A stretch of 36,375 nucleotides of DNA. It comes from Cellulomonas citrea. GTDB lineage: Bacteria > Actinomycetota > Actinomycetes > Actinomycetales > Cellulomonadaceae. The position numbers and the translations under genes were made by a program. Position 1 is the first letter of the stretch, and the number at the start of each line of letters is the position of its first letter. Location: positions 1-36,375 of the forward strand of contig NZ_VWSD01000015.1 of NCBI RefSeq assembly GCF_009829685.1. The letters run 5' to 3'. The notes below the pieces were generated by a model that ran no database searches, was not told where the DNA came from, and saw nothing but the letters and a program-made list of their open reading frames with translations. Positions 26,834 to 35,623 of this stretch are shown piece after piece.

Positions 26834-26868
26834 CCGGCTCGCTCCCGGCCGACCGAGCCCCGGCACCG

Positions 26869-28095
26869 CTACTGCGTCCCGGCGCGGCGCTTGTTCATCA
26901 GGTCGAAGGCGACCGCCAGCAGCAGCACGAGACCCTTGATCGCCATCTGCCACGACGGGTCGACGGCCATGATCGACAGCCCCATGTTGAGCACGCCCAT
27001 GACGAGGGCACCGACGATCGCCCCGGAGACGCGTCCGATGCCACCGGTCACCGCCGCACCGCCGATGAAGCAGGCCGCGATCGCGTCCAGCTCGTAGTTG
27101 GTGCCCGCCGCGGCGATCGCCGCACCTGAGCGCGCGGTCGTGACCACGGCGGCCACCCCCGCGAGCGCACCGATGTTCACGAAGATCCAGAAGTCGACCT
27201 TGCGCGTGTTCACCCCGGACAGCCGGGCCGCCTGGCGGTTGCCGCCGATCGCGTAGATGTGCCGGCCGAACACGGTGCGCCCCATGACGAACGTGTAGGC
27301 CACGACGAGGGCGCCGACCAGCACGAGGACGATCGGCGTGCCACCGGCCGAGAAGGACAGGATCACGGTGAGCGCCCCGACGCCGGCCGCCACCAGGATG
27401 AGCTTGATCGCGAACACGACGGGCGGCTCGACGTGCAGCCGGTGCTTGCGCAGCGAGATCCGTGCGCGCGCCTGCGAGACCACGATCGCTGCGATGGCCA
27501 GCGCGCCGATCACCAGGGTGACCACGTCGGAGTTCCCGGCGAACCCGAGCACGTTGGGCAACGAGCCCTTGGAGATGTTGATGAACGACGGCGGCAGGCC
27601 CGCGATGGTCTCCCCCACGATGACCAGCGCCAGCCCGCGGAACAGCAGCATGCCCGCCAGCGTCACGATGAAGGCGGGCACGTTGACGTACGCCACCCAG
27701 AAGCCCTGCCAGGCACCGACCAGAGCGCCGACGGCGACCCCGAGCAGCACCGCGACCAGCCACGGCATCCCCCAGTCGCGCATGCTCACCGCGACGATGC
27801 CGCCGACGAAGGCCACCACGGAGCCCACCGACAGGTCGATGTGCCCGGCGACGATGACCATCACCATGCCGATGGCCAGGATCATCACGTAGGCGTTCTG
27901 CTGGAACAGCGCCGCCACGTTGTTGGCCATGAGCAGCTTGCCGCCGGTCAGCCACTGGAACAGCGCGATGATGACGATGAGCGCGGCGACGATGCCGTAC
28001 TGGCGCGCATTGCCACCCAGCCCTTGCAGCCGCCGGCCCCAGGACACGTCGGTGTCCGGCCCCGGGGAGGGCACCAGCTTCGTGTCGGTGCTCAT
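26869..28095 (-). CDS. Monosaccharide ABC permease (XylH/MmsB-like), module 2
   Basis: 408 residues with about ten membrane segments after a 30-residue cytoplasmic N-terminus. Colinear with the module-1 permease: [40 protein letters not shown] and [19 protein letters not shown] are all kept. It overlaps the ATPase stop by 4 nt (ATGA). Partner of the tandem-NBD ATPase at 28092-29639 and the lipoprotein at 29741-30871. Unlike module 1 there is no strong hairpin between its stop and the ROK gene. Confidence 0.94.
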   Translation of the reverse strand: MSTDTKLVPSPGPDTDVSWGRRLQGLGGNARQYGIVAALIVIIALFQWLTGGKLLMANNVAALFQQNAYVMILAIGMVMVIVAGHIDLSVGSVVAFVGGIVAVSMRDWGMPWLVAVLLGVAVGALVGAWQGFWVAYVNVPAFIVTLAGMLLFRGLALVIVGETIAGLPPSFINISKGSLPNVLGFAGNSDVVTLVIGALAIAAIVVSQARARISLRKHRLHVEPPVVFAIKLILVAAGVGALTVILSFSAGGTPIVLVLVGALVVAYTFVMGRTVFGRHIYAIGGNRQAARLSGVNTRKVDFWIFVNIGALAGVAAVVTTARSGAAIAAAGTNYELDAIAACFIGGAAVTGGIGRVSGAIVGALVMGVLNMGLSIMAVDPSWQMAIKGLVLLLAVAFDLMNKRRAGTQ

Positions 28096-29639
28096 CGTGC
28101 GATCACGTCCTTCTCCATGGTCATGTACCTCATGAGGAGCTCCTGGGTCGCGTCGGCCCGGGCGACCTCGCCCGTCACGCGCCCCTGGCTCAGGGTGTAG
28201 ATCCGGTCACAGGTGCCGATCAGCTCGGGCAGCTCCGAGGAGATGAAGACGACCGCCTTCCCCGCATCGGCGAGCCGGTTGATGATCGTGTAGATCTCGT
28301 ACTTGGCCCCCACGTCGATGCCCCGCGTCGGCTCGTCGAGGATGAGCACGTCCGGGTCGGCGAAGATCCACTTGGACAGCACGACCTTCTGCTGGTTGCC
28401 GCCGGACAGCTTGCCGACCAGCGCCGTCACCGACGGGGTCTTGATGTTGAGGTCGCGGCGGTACTGCTCGGCCGTCCGCGCCTCCTCACCCGCATCGATG
28501 ACCCCGTGCCGGGACACCTTGGCGATCGCGGCCGCCGAGATGTTGTGCTGGATGGTGTCGATGAGGTTGAGCCCGTACCGCTTGCGGTCCTCGGTGGCGT
28601 AGGCGATGCCGTGCTCGATCGCGTCCTGCACGGTGTGCACCGAGATCTCGACGCCCGCCTTGTACACGCGCCCGCTGATCCGCGACCCGTAGGTGCGGCC
28701 GAACAGGCTCATCGCGAGCTCGGTGCGTCCGGCCCCCATGAGCCCGGCCAGCCCGACGATCTCGCCGCGCCGCACGGCGATCGAGGCTCCGTCGACGACC
28801 TTGCGGGCCTGGTCGATCGGGTGGTGCACGGTCCAGTCCTCGACCCGCAGCACCTCGTCCCCGATGGTCGGGGTGTGCGCGGGGAACCGGTTGTCCAGCG
28901 GCCGGCCCACCATGCCCCGGATGAGCCGTTCCTCGCTCACCGGTTCGGCCCCGTGCATCGAGACCGTCTCGACGGTGCGGCCGTCCCGCACGATCGTCGT
29001 GGTGTCGGCGATCGAGCGGATCTCGTTGAGCTTGTGGCTGATGATGATCGAGGTGATCCCCACCTCGCGCAGACCGCGGATCAGCCCCAGCAGGTGGGTG
29101 CTGTCCTCGTCGTTGAGGGCCGCGGTCGGCTCGTCCAGGATGAGCAGCCGCACCTCCTTCGACAGCGCCTTGGCGATCTCGACGAGCTGCTGCTTGCCGA
29201 CCCCGATGTCGACCACCCGGGTGTCCGGCCGTTCGGACAGGCCCACGCGCTCCAGGAGCCGCGCCGCGGCCTCGTTGGTCTCGTTCCAGTCGATGACGCC
29301 GCGGGACGCCTGCTCGTTGCCGAGGAAGATGTTCTCCGCGATCGACAGGAACGGCGAGAGCGCCAGCTCCTGGTGGATGATGACGACGCCGCGGCGCTCG
29401 GAGTCACGGATGCTCCGGAACTCCACCGACTCACCGTCGAGCACGATGTCGCCCTCGTAGGTGCCGTGCGGGTAGATGCCCGACAGCACGTTCATCAGGG
29501 TCGACTTGCCTGCACCGTTCTCACCGCAGATGGCGTGGATCTCGCCGCGACGCACCTGCAGGGTCACGTCGTCGAGCGCGACCACGCCGGGGAACCGCTT
29601 GGTGATCCCTCGCATCTCGAGGATGTTCTCGCTGTCCAT
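28092..29639 (-). CDS. Tandem-NBD monosaccharide ABC ATPase, module 2
   Basis: 515 residues, colinear paralogue of the module-1 ATPase. NBD1 has GENGAGKST Walker A, the atypical signature GVGKQQ and LLILDEP Walker B. NBD2 has degenerate GLMGAGRTE, canonical LSGGNQQ and LILDEP, with Ser replacing the switch His. Same asymmetric, single-active-site design as other CUT2 ATPases. The best conserved stretch around [14 protein letters not shown] is shared by both modules. It follows the binding-protein gene after a 101-bp gap with a hairpin. Confidence 0.95.
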   Translation of the reverse strand: MDSENILEMRGITKRFPGVVALDDVTLQVRRGEIHAICGENGAGKSTLMNVLSGIYPHGTYEGDIVLDGESVEFRSIRDSERRGVVIIHQELALSPFLSIAENIFLGNEQASRGVIDWNETNEAAARLLERVGLSERPDTRVVDIGVGKQQLVEIAKALSKEVRLLILDEPTAALNDEDSTHLLGLIRGLREVGITSIIISHKLNEIRSIADTTTIVRDGRTVETVSMHGAEPVSEERLIRGMVGRPLDNRFPAHTPTIGDEVLRVEDWTVHHPIDQARKVVDGASIAVRRGEIVGLAGLMGAGRTELAMSLFGRTYGSRISGRVYKAGVEISVHTVQDAIEHGIAYATEDRKRYGLNLIDTIQHNISAAAIAKVSRHGVIDAGEEARTAEQYRRDLNIKTPSVTALVGKLSGGNQQKVVLSKWIFADPDVLILDEPTRGIDVGAKYEIYTIINRLADAGKAVVFISSELPELIGTCDRIYTLSQGRVTGEVARADATQELLMRYMTMEKDVIAR

Positions 29640-29663
29640 GTCTCCTCGTCCGGGGTCTGCCGT

Positions 29664-29703
29664 GCTGTGCCGGCCGCACCCAGCGGGGCGCGGCCGGCAC
29701 AGC
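29664..29703 (-). terminator. 14-bp attenuator-like hairpin, module 2
   Basis: Arms 29664-29677 and 29690-29703 (GCTGTGCCGGCCGC and its complement) with a 12-nt loop, between binding-protein and ATPase genes. Same position as the module-1 hairpin but different sequence. Confidence 0.7.
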
Positions 29704-29740
29704 GTCGATCAGGGCCTGATCGGGTCGGTCGTGACCGAGG

Positions 29741-30871
29741 TCACTGACCGAGGTCGGCCTTCGTGTAGAACCCGGAGTCGGTGAGGATGTTCACCGTGTC
29801 CTTGGTGACGACCTGCGGGTCGAGCAGGTAGGTCGGCACGTTCTTGACACCGTTGTTGTAGCTCGTGGTGTCGTTGACGGTGACGTCCTTGCCGGACACG
29901 ATCTCGGACACCATCTTGGCGACCTGGTCACCGAGCTGACGGGTGTCCTTCCAGACGGTCATCGACTGCTTGCCTGCGAGGATGTTGAGCACGTTCGCCT
30001 TGTCGGCGTCCTGGCCGGTGAGCACCGGGTAGCTGTCGCCCGGGGCGTAGCCGGCGCCCTGCAGGGCCTGGGCGATGCCCAGGGCCAGCGAGTCGTTCGG
30101 CGACAGGACGACGTTGACCTTCTTGTCCGTGTAGAACGAGTTGAGCCGGTTCTGCATCTCCGACTGCGCGGTGTCCGAGCTCCAGCCCTGGATGCCGATC
30201 GAGGCCCAGTCGTCGTCCGTCTTCGGCGCCTTGCCGGACGGGACGACCAGCTGGCCCTTCTGCACGTACGGGTTGAGCACGTCCCACGCACCGGCGAAGA
30301 AGAACTTCGCGTTGTTGTCGTCGGGCGACCCGGCGAACGGCTCGAGGTTGAACGGGCCCTTGCCGTCGGCCAGACCGAGGGCCTTCTCGATGTACTGGCC
30401 CTGCATCTTGCCGACGCCGTAGTTGTCGAACGTCGCGTAGTAGTCGACGTTCGGGGTCTTGTTGATGAGCCGGTCGTAGGCGATGACCTTGATGCCGGCG
30501 GCGGCGGCGGTGTCGAGCACCGGGCCGAGCGCCGTACCGTCGATCGAGGCGATGACCAGGACCTTGGCGCCCTGGTTGATCATGTTCTGCAGCTGGGTGA
30601 TCTGCTGGTCGACCTTGTTGTCGGCGTACTGCAGGCTGGTCTTGAACCCGTCCGCCTTGAGCAGCTCCTCCAGGTGGGCGCCGTCCCGGTTCCAGCGCTC
30701 GAGGCTCTTGGTCGGCATCGCGATGCCGATGAGCGTGTCGCTGGCCGCGGCGGTCCCGCTCGACGTGCTGCCCGAGGTCGAGCTACGGGTCGAGCTGCAT
30801 GCCGCCACCGAGCTGACCATGAGGCCGAGCCCGACGACGCCGGCCGCGACCTTCCTCCATGAAAGTGACAT
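29741..30871 (-). CDS. XylF/ChvE-type sugar-binding lipoprotein, module 2
   Basis: 376 residues. Signal peptide with lipobox VAAC (C25), Ser/Thr linker, type-I binding fold. Homologous to the module-1 lipoprotein, but several pocket segments differ and look more like E. coli XylF as I remember it: SLERWNRD (XylF LERWQKD), LSPNDSLALG (XylF NDATAGG), TGQDADKANV (XylF GQDADLAGI), and a Trp in IQGWSSDTAQ. The ligand is therefore likely a monosaccharide different from module 1, with D-xylose the best guess. It is the first gene of the module-2 transcript. Confidence 0.93.
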   Translation of the reverse strand: MSLSWRKVAAGVVGLGLMVSSVAACSSTRSSTSGSTSSGTAAASDTLIGIAMPTKSLERWNRDGAHLEELLKADGFKTSLQYADNKVDQQITQLQNMINQGAKVLVIASIDGTALGPVLDTAAAAGIKVIAYDRLINKTPNVDYYATFDNYGVGKMQGQYIEKALGLADGKGPFNLEPFAGSPDDNNAKFFFAGAWDVLNPYVQKGQLVVPSGKAPKTDDDWASIGIQGWSSDTAQSEMQNRLNSFYTDKKVNVVLSPNDSLALGIAQALQGAGYAPGDSYPVLTGQDADKANVLNILAGKQSMTVWKDTRQLGDQVAKMVSEIVSGKDVTVNDTTSYNNGVKNVPTYLLDPQVVTKDTVNILTDSGFYTKADLGQ

Positions 30872-30991
30872 CCTCGTCCGCTCCCTGTCGTTGCACGCGC
30901 GGTCTGCGGCACCACCTCGAGGCGTCGGCGCCCCGGGTCCGCTCGTTCGTCATCTGCGCTGACCGAACGTTCACCTCAGACCGGCAATTGG

Positions 30992-31020
30992 ATTCAAGTC
31001 CTGAACGCTAGGTCTGACAA
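30992..31020 (-). promoter_or_regulatory. Promoter of the module-2 binding-protein operon
   Basis: On the minus strand TTGTCA (-35, 31015-31020), 17-bp spacer, TTGAAT (-10, 30992-30997). The proximal operator overlaps the -10 and spacer, the standard arrangement for repression. Confidence 0.55.
30993..31005. promoter_or_regulatory. TTCAAGTCCTGAA, probable proximal ROK operator (module 2)
   Basis: Palindromic 13-mer (TTCA...TGAA) overlapping the predicted -10. Matches the distal site at 31088 except at two positions. Confidence 0.55.
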
Positions 31021-31087
31021 GTCCCGTTACCGAACCGTGTCCGAGGGGGCTGGATCGCTGCGGATGCGCTCCCATCGACCTTTGGGG

Positions 31088-31100
31088 TTCAGGTCGTGAA
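31088..31100. promoter_or_regulatory. TTCAGGTCGTGAA, probable distal ROK operator (module 2)
   Basis: Second copy of the TTCArGTCnTGAA palindrome, centred 95 bp from the proximal one, close to nine helical turns, so looping is possible. Confidence 0.5.
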
Positions 31101-31168
31101 CACAATGGTGTGATGACCGTCTCACTCGGGAGGTCAGGTACGGGCTGCGCGCTCCGTCCACGACACGA

Positions 31169-31185
31169 CCGCGGGCTGTCCGCGG
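31169..31185 (-). terminator. Weak hairpin after the DUF167 gene
   Basis: CCGCGG, 5-nt loop, CCGCGG, 10 nt beyond the stop of the DUF167 gene. Short; tentative. Confidence 0.35.
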
Positions 31186-31195
31186 ACCAGGACGA

Positions 31196-31471
31196 TCAGC
31201 CCGCGGCGCCCAGCAGCGCCGCGACCCTCGCCGCGAGGTCCTGCGCCGCGTCGTCGTCGACCTCGACCACCTTGTCGCGGCTCGTCGCCCCCAGCACCAG
31301 CCGCACCTGGCGCGGACGCACCGCCAGGGCCTTCGCCACCGCGTCCAGCGCGGCCTGGGTGGCCGCACCGTCGACCGCCCGCTTCGTCACGGCCACCACG
31401 AGACGCCCGTCGTACGAACCACCGACCCGGGTCCGCGACGCCCCCGGCCGGACCCGGATCTCGATCCTCAC
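31196..31471 (-). CDS. DUF167 (YggU-family) protein
   Basis: 91 residues, normal for the family. Signature elements: IRVRPGASRTRVGG near the N-terminus, VDGAATQAALDAVAKAL in the middle, then VRLVLGATSRDKVVEVD. The small alpha/beta fold has no established function. The start is a GTG without a clear RBS, 54 nt after the stop of the hypothetical gene upstream, with which it may be co-transcribed. Confidence 0.9.
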   Translation of the reverse strand: MRIEIRVRPGASRTRVGGSYDGRLVVAVTKRAVDGAATQAALDAVAKALAVRPRQVRLVLGATSRDKVVEVDDDAAQDLAARVAALLGAAG

Positions 31472-31525
31472 GCCCGTCCCGCCCGCGGCGCGGCACGGTG
31501 CGTGTCCCGCACCTGCGGTGGTCGC

Positions 31526-31999
31526 TCAGCCCTGCGGGGAGGCACCCGGACCGTCCGGCGACTCGTCACCCGGGTGCCCGAGCCTGAACCCGAAGATCGT
31601 CGTCGGGGGCGCCGGCAGCAGGTCGTACCCCGCCGGCGGGACAGGCAGCGGGCCCTGCGGGGCGGGGCCGACCCACACCCGCAGCCACGTGCCGTCGTGG
31701 TAGACGACGCCGGGCGCCACGAGCGGCGCGCTCCCGGCCGCACCGAGCTGGCGCTGCACGTCGGCGAGGTGGTCCGGCGGGACGAAGCCGACGTTGCGGT
31801 TACGCCACACGACGACCACACGCCCTGCGGCACCGGGAGCGAAGCCCAGCTCGACGGGCAGCGGCCCGCCGCCCTCGCCCAGCTCGAACGCCGAGCGGAT
31901 GGTGGCCTGCAGCGCCGGGGCCTCCGTCGCGACGAAGCCGGCACCGACCTCGGCGGGACGGGACGCACGACGGCGCCGCCACGGGAGCGGGGGGACCAT
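31526..31999 (-). CDS. Hypothetical actinobacterial protein
   Basis: 157 residues. I do not recognise a family. There is no signal peptide or membrane segment. A basic N-terminus (PWRRRRASRP) is followed by a mixed alpha/beta region (about 20-100; FVATEAPALQATIRSAFELG, GRVVVVWRNRNVGFVPPDH) and a Pro-rich region (PAPQGPLPVPPAGYDLLPAPP); the tail is Gly/Pro-rich. Codon use is like the neighbours, and it lies between the mdh terminator and the DUF167 gene in the same direction, which supports it as real. Start ATG 31999 has a poor RBS and could be later. Confidence 0.7.
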   Translation of the reverse strand: MVPPLPWRRRRASRPAEVGAGFVATEAPALQATIRSAFELGEGGGPLPVELGFAPGAAGRVVVVWRNRNVGFVPPDHLADVQRQLGAAGSAPLVAPGVVYHDGTWLRVWVGPAPQGPLPVPPAGYDLLPAPPTTIFGFRLGHPGDESPDGPGASPQG

Positions 32000-32014
32000 C
32001 CCGGCATCCTGCCA

Positions 32015-32050
32015 CGCCCCGCCGGCCGCAGGTCGCCGGCCGGCGGGGCG
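32015..32050 (-). terminator. 14-bp hairpin after mdh
   Basis: Arms CGCCCCGCCGGCCG (32015-32028) and CGGCCGGCGGGGCG (32037-32050), perfect, 8-nt loop, 5 nt after the mdh stop. Confidence 0.75.
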
Positions 32051-32055
32051 GGTGC

Positions 32056-33048
32056 TCAGATGAGGCCGAGGCCCTCGACCGCGGCGCGCTCCTCGACGAG
32101 CTCGGCGACCGACGCGTCGATCTTGCCCCGCGAGTAGGCGTCGATCTCCAGGTCCGGGACGATCTGCCAGGCGCCGTCCACGGCGGTCACCGGGAACGAT
32201 GCGATGAGACCGGCCGGCACGCCGTACTCGCCGTGCGAGACGACACCGGCGCTGGTCCAGTCCCCGGCCGGGGTGCCGTGCACCCAGGTGTGCACGTGGT
32301 CGATCGCCGCGCTGGCCGCCGACGCCGCCGACGACGCGCCGCGGGCCTCGATGATCTGGGCGCCACGCTTGGCGACCACCGGCACGAAGGTGTCCTTGAC
32401 CCAGGCCTCGTCGGCGATCACGTCGAGCGCGGGGGCGCCGCCGATCGTCGCGTGCGTGAGGTCCGGGTACTGGGTCGCCGAGTGGTTGCCCCAGATCGCG
32501 ACCTTGGCGATGTCCGTGAGGGCGGCGCCGGTCTTGACCCGCACCTGTGCGAGGGCGCGGTTGTGGTCGAGCCGGGTCATCGCGGTGAAACGCTCGGCCG
32601 GGACGTCCGGCGCGTGCCGCTGGGCGATGAGCGCGTTGGTGTTGGCCGGGTTGCCCACGACGAGCACCCGCACGTCGTCCGCCGCACCGGCGTTGATCGC
32701 GGCACCCTGCGGGCCGAAGATCCCGCCGTTCGCGGCCAGCAGGTCGCCACGCTCCATGCCGGCGGTCCGCGGGCGGGCGCCGACCAGCAGCGCCACGTTC
32801 ACGCCGTCGAACGCCGTGGTCGCGTCGTCGTAGATGTCCGTGCCGTCGAGCAGCGGGAACGCGCCGTCCTCGAGCTCGAGCGCGACCCCCTCGGCCGCCT
32901 TGACCCCCTGCGGGATCTCCAGCAGCCGCAGCCGGACCGGCTGGTCGGGACCGAGCAGCTGCCCGGACGCGATCCGGAACAGCAGCGCGTAGCCGATCTG
33001 ACCCGCCGCACCGGTGACGGTGACGACGGCGGGGGTGGTGGTGGGCAC
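32056..33048 (-). CDS. mdh: Malate dehydrogenase
   Basis: 330 residues, the cytoplasmic type-2 (eukaryote-cytosol-like) group. It oxidises malate to oxaloacetate with NAD+ in the TCA cycle. The dinucleotide loop GAAGQIGY is at 13-20; the mobile loop with substrate arginines is [24 protein letters not shown] and the catalytic histidine in [12 protein letters not shown] are clear. The GTG start has AAGGAG upstream. TAGATT (33109-33114 on the minus strand) could be its -10 box. It lies downstream of icd but a hairpin between them suggests separate transcripts. Confidence 0.97.
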   Translation of the reverse strand: MPTTTPAVVTVTGAAGQIGYALLFRIASGQLLGPDQPVRLRLLEIPQGVKAAEGVALELEDGAFPLLDGTDIYDDATTAFDGVNVALLVGARPRTAGMERGDLLAANGGIFGPQGAAINAGAADDVRVLVVGNPANTNALIAQRHAPDVPAERFTAMTRLDHNRALAQVRVKTGAALTDIAKVAIWGNHSATQYPDLTHATIGGAPALDVIADEAWVKDTFVPVVAKRGAQIIEARGASSAASAASAAIDHVHTWVHGTPAGDWTSAGVVSHGEYGVPAGLIASFPVTAVDGAWQIVPDLEIDAYSRGKIDASVAELVEERAAVEGLGLI

Positions 33049-33200
33049 GGAAGACTCCTTCGTTCGACCTGGTGGCGCCGCGGGAGCTGAGCCGGCGGCT
33101 GCCTCAGCAATCTACCGGCGAGGTGCGAGCGGGGCGCCGCGTCGACGGCCGAAAGTCCTGCCGAACTTCCGGTCCGCGGACGCATCCGTCCCACCGGTCA

Positions 33201-33233
33201 GGTGCTGCCGACCCGCGGCGGGCCGGCAGCACC
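33201..33233 (-). terminator. Hairpin after icd
   Basis: GGTGCTGCCG (33201-33210) pairs with CGGCAGCACC (33224-33233), with an inner CCCG/CGGG pairing, 7 nt after the icd stop. Confidence 0.75.
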
Positions 33234-33240
33234 GCAGGCG

Positions 33241-34458
33241 TCAGGCCAGGGCCGCGGCCAGGTTGGTGTCGAGCGCCGCCAGGAAGTCCTCGGTGGTGAG
33301 CCAGGACTGGTCCGGGCCGACGAGCAGCGCGAGGTCCTTGGTCATCTGCCCGGACTCGACCGTCTCGACGACCACGCGCTCGAGCGTCTCGGCGAACTCC
33401 ACGACCTCGGGCGTGCCGTCGAGCAGACCGCGGTGCTTGAGGCCACCGGTCCAGGCGTAGATCGAGGCGATCGGGTTGGTCGAGGTCGGCTTGCCGGCCT
33501 GGTGCTGCCGGTAGTGGCGCGTCACCGTGCCGTGCGCCGCCTCGGCCTCGACCGTCTTGCCGTCCGGGGTCATGAGCACGCTCGTCATGAGACCCAGCGA
33601 GCCGAAGCCCTGGGCCACGGTGTCGGACTGGACGTCACCGTCGTAGTTCTTCGTGGCCCAGACGTAGCCGCCCTCCCACTTCATGGCGGAGGCGACCATG
33701 TCGTCGATGAGCCGGTGCTCGTAGGTGAGCCCGGCCGCGGCGAACTGCTCGGCGAACTCGGTGTCGAACACCTCCTGGAAGATGTCCTTGAAGGCACCGT
33801 CGTACGCCTTGAGGATCGTGTTCTTCGTCGACAGGTAGACCGGGTAACCACGCTTGAGGCCGTAGGCGAGGCTGGCCCGGGCGAAGTCGCGGATCGAGTC
33901 GTTGAAGTTGAACATGCCCATCGCGACCCCACCGCCCTCGGGGTAGACCGCGACCTCCTGCTCGATCGGCTCCGAGCCGTCGGACGGGGTGAACGTGAGG
34001 GTGAGGCGGCCGGCGCCCGGCACCTTGAAGTTGGCGGCCTTGTACTGGTCGCCGTGCGCGTGCCGGCCGATGATGATCGGCTTGTTCCAGCCCGGCACCA
34101 GGCGCGGGATGTTCGAGATGATGATCGGCTCGCGGAACACCACGCCGCCGAGGATGTTGCGGATCGTGCCGTTGGGCGACAGCCACATCTTCTTCAGGCC
34201 GAACTCCTCGACCCGCGCCTCGTCGGGCGTGATCGTCGCGCACTTGACGCCGACCCCGTGCTCCTTGATCGCGTAGGCGGCGTCGACCGTCACCTGGTCG
34301 TCCGTCGCGTCGCGGTTCTGGATCGACAGGTCGAAGTAGCGCAGGTCGATGTCCAGGTACGGGTGGATCAGCCGATCCTTGATGAAGTGCCAGATGATGC
34401 GCGTCATCTCGTCGCCGTCGAGCTCGACGACCGGACCCACGACCTTGATCTTCGCCAT
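33241..34458 (-). CDS. icd: NADP-dependent isocitrate dehydrogenase (dimeric, eukaryote-type)
   Basis: 405 residues. It decarboxylates isocitrate to 2-oxoglutarate, producing NADPH. The sequence is of the subfamily II (eukaryote-like homodimer) enzyme: [14 protein letters not shown] at the N-terminus, [18 protein letters not shown] (substrate Ser/Asn/Arg), [19 protein letters not shown] (metal-binding Asp) and [15 protein letters not shown] with the NADP-specific Arg-His. Length is usual. The promoter region has a strong TAATCT -10 box joined to a perfect palindrome (34535-34546), pointing to specific regulation. Divergent from the MIP channel. Confidence 0.98.
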   Translation of the reverse strand: MAKIKVVGPVVELDGDEMTRIIWHFIKDRLIHPYLDIDLRYFDLSIQNRDATDDQVTVDAAYAIKEHGVGVKCATITPDEARVEEFGLKKMWLSPNGTIRNILGGVVFREPIIISNIPRLVPGWNKPIIIGRHAHGDQYKAANFKVPGAGRLTLTFTPSDGSEPIEQEVAVYPEGGGVAMGMFNFNDSIRDFARASLAYGLKRGYPVYLSTKNTILKAYDGAFKDIFQEVFDTEFAEQFAAAGLTYEHRLIDDMVASAMKWEGGYVWATKNYDGDVQSDTVAQGFGSLGLMTSVLMTPDGKTVEAEAAHGTVTRHYRQHQAGKPTSTNPIASIYAWTGGLKHRGLLDGTPEVVEFAETLERVVVETVESGQMTKDLALLVGPDQSWLTTEDFLAALDTNLAAALA

Positions 34459-34528
34459 GCGAGGTTCTCTCTGTAGTCGGGAAGCCGGGCCGGGCGGTCC
34501 GTCGTCGGTCCGCCGAGCGCCCCGACGA

Positions 34529-34546
34529 AGATTACTCGATATCGAG
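34529..34546 (-). promoter_or_regulatory. icd -10 box with adjacent perfect palindrome
   Basis: On the minus strand TAATCT (34529-34534) is directly preceded by the 12-bp palindrome CTCGATATCGAG (34535-34546), which fills most of the -35/-10 spacer. A repressor bound there would block the promoter. The regulator is not identifiable from this window. Confidence 0.6.
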
Positions 34547-34660
34547 AGACTTTCGTGCGGACCGGGCCCCGGAGGCCGACGCGCGGCCGGTGCCGTCCCT
34601 GCCTATCCCAGCCGCGGCTGCCATGCTGGCCTGGACCTGTGCCCCGAACGAGGACCCATG

Positions 34661-35605
34661 ATGACCAGCAGCGGCAGCACCGCACCCCGACCCGACGAGC
34701 CCGGCGACCCGGAGCTCGACCCGACGGCCGTCGACCTGACGGCGGACGACGAGGACCTCGTCGAGGACTGGGAGGAGGAGGCTCCCTCCGGCCCGGGCTG
34801 GCCTGCGCTGCTGGCGGCCGAGGCGTTCGGCACGTTCGTGCTCGTGCTCGCCGGCGTCGGCGTCGCGGTCTACTCCGGGCTGTCCGGCATCGGCGGCGGT
34901 CCGCTCGCGGTCGCGCTGGCCTTCGGGCTCGCGCTCGCGGTGTCGGTCACCGCCGTCGGCCGGGTGTCCGGCGGGCACTTCAACCCGGCTGTCACCCTCG
35001 GTGCGGTCGTCGCGGGGCGGACCCCGCTCGTCCGGCTGCTGCCCTACTGGGTCGCCCAGGTGATCGGCGGCCTCGGCGGTGCGCTCGTCGCCTTCGTCGC
35101 CGTGCCGACCGCGCTGCCGACGGCCGTCTCCGGCGCCTCCACCAGCGTGCGCACCTACTTCTCGGCCGTGTCCAACGGGTACGACGCGTCCGCGACGGCT
35201 GCCCACTCCCCGCTCGGCCGCGTCGCCTCCCAGGTGATGACCGGGCCCGCGTCGGCCTTCCTCGTCGAGTCGGTGCTCACCGCCGTCTTCGTCGGCGTGA
35301 TCCTTGCGGTCACGCACCGGCGGGCCAACCCGCAGCTGGCGCCGTTCGCGATCGGCGGCACGCTCGCCGTGCTCATCCTGGTGGCGCTCCCGCTGACCAA
35401 CGCCGGCCTCAACCCGGCCCGGTCGCTGGCCACCGCGGTGCTGTCCGAGCCGTGGGCGCTCTCGCAGGTCTGGCTGTTCTGGGTGGCACCGCTCGTCGGT
35501 GCGCTCGTCGCCGGGCTCGTCGGCCGCATCTTCCAGGCCCAGGCCGTGGCGTCCGAGCCCGAGGACGACGAGGACGACGACGTGATCGAGGTCGTCGTCC
35601 GCTGA
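34661..35605 (+). CDS. MIP-family channel (aquaporin/glycerol facilitator) with acidic tails
   Basis: 314 residues. Six membrane segments between about 48 and 292, with both half-helix motifs intact: HFNPAVT (NPA 108-110) and LNPARS (NPA 251-253). Water or small-solute passage is therefore expected; the selectivity cannot be settled by eye. Both ends are strikingly acidic: residues 12-41 are rich in Asp/Glu (DLTADDEDLVEDWEEE) and the C-terminus ends EPEDDEDDDVIEVVVR. The extracellular loop at about 155-185 is long. I chose ATG 34661 (6 nt after AGGA) over the ATG just before it. Divergent from icd. Confidence 0.9.
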   Translation: MTSSGSTAPRPDEPGDPELDPTAVDLTADDEDLVEDWEEEAPSGPGWPALLAAEAFGTFVLVLAGVGVAVYSGLSGIGGGPLAVALAFGLALAVSVTAVGRVSGGHFNPAVTLGAVVAGRTPLVRLLPYWVAQVIGGLGGALVAFVAVPTALPTAVSGASTSVRTYFSAVSNGYDASATAAHSPLGRVASQVMTGPASAFLVESVLTAVFVGVILAVTHRRANPQLAPFAIGGTLAVLILVALPLTNAGLNPARSLATAVLSEPWALSQVWLFWVAPLVGALVAGLVGRIFQAQAVASEPEDDEDDDVIEVVVR

Positions 35606-35623
35606 CGCCGGTCGCTCGGGGCC

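Larger units (their letters stand above)
24805..30871 (-). other. Sugar import-regulation module 2 (five genes)
   Basis: Same five genes in the same order and strand as module 1, span 6067 bp. Diverged tandem copy or ancient duplication; proteins are clearly homologous but not near-identical. Confidence 0.9.
30872..31195 (-). promoter_or_regulatory. 324-bp control region of module 2
   Basis: No gene is supported. It contains a predicted minus-strand promoter (30992-31020), two similar 13-bp sites, and an 8-bp palindrome GAACGTTC (30965-30972). Nothing else recognisable. Confidence 0.6.
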
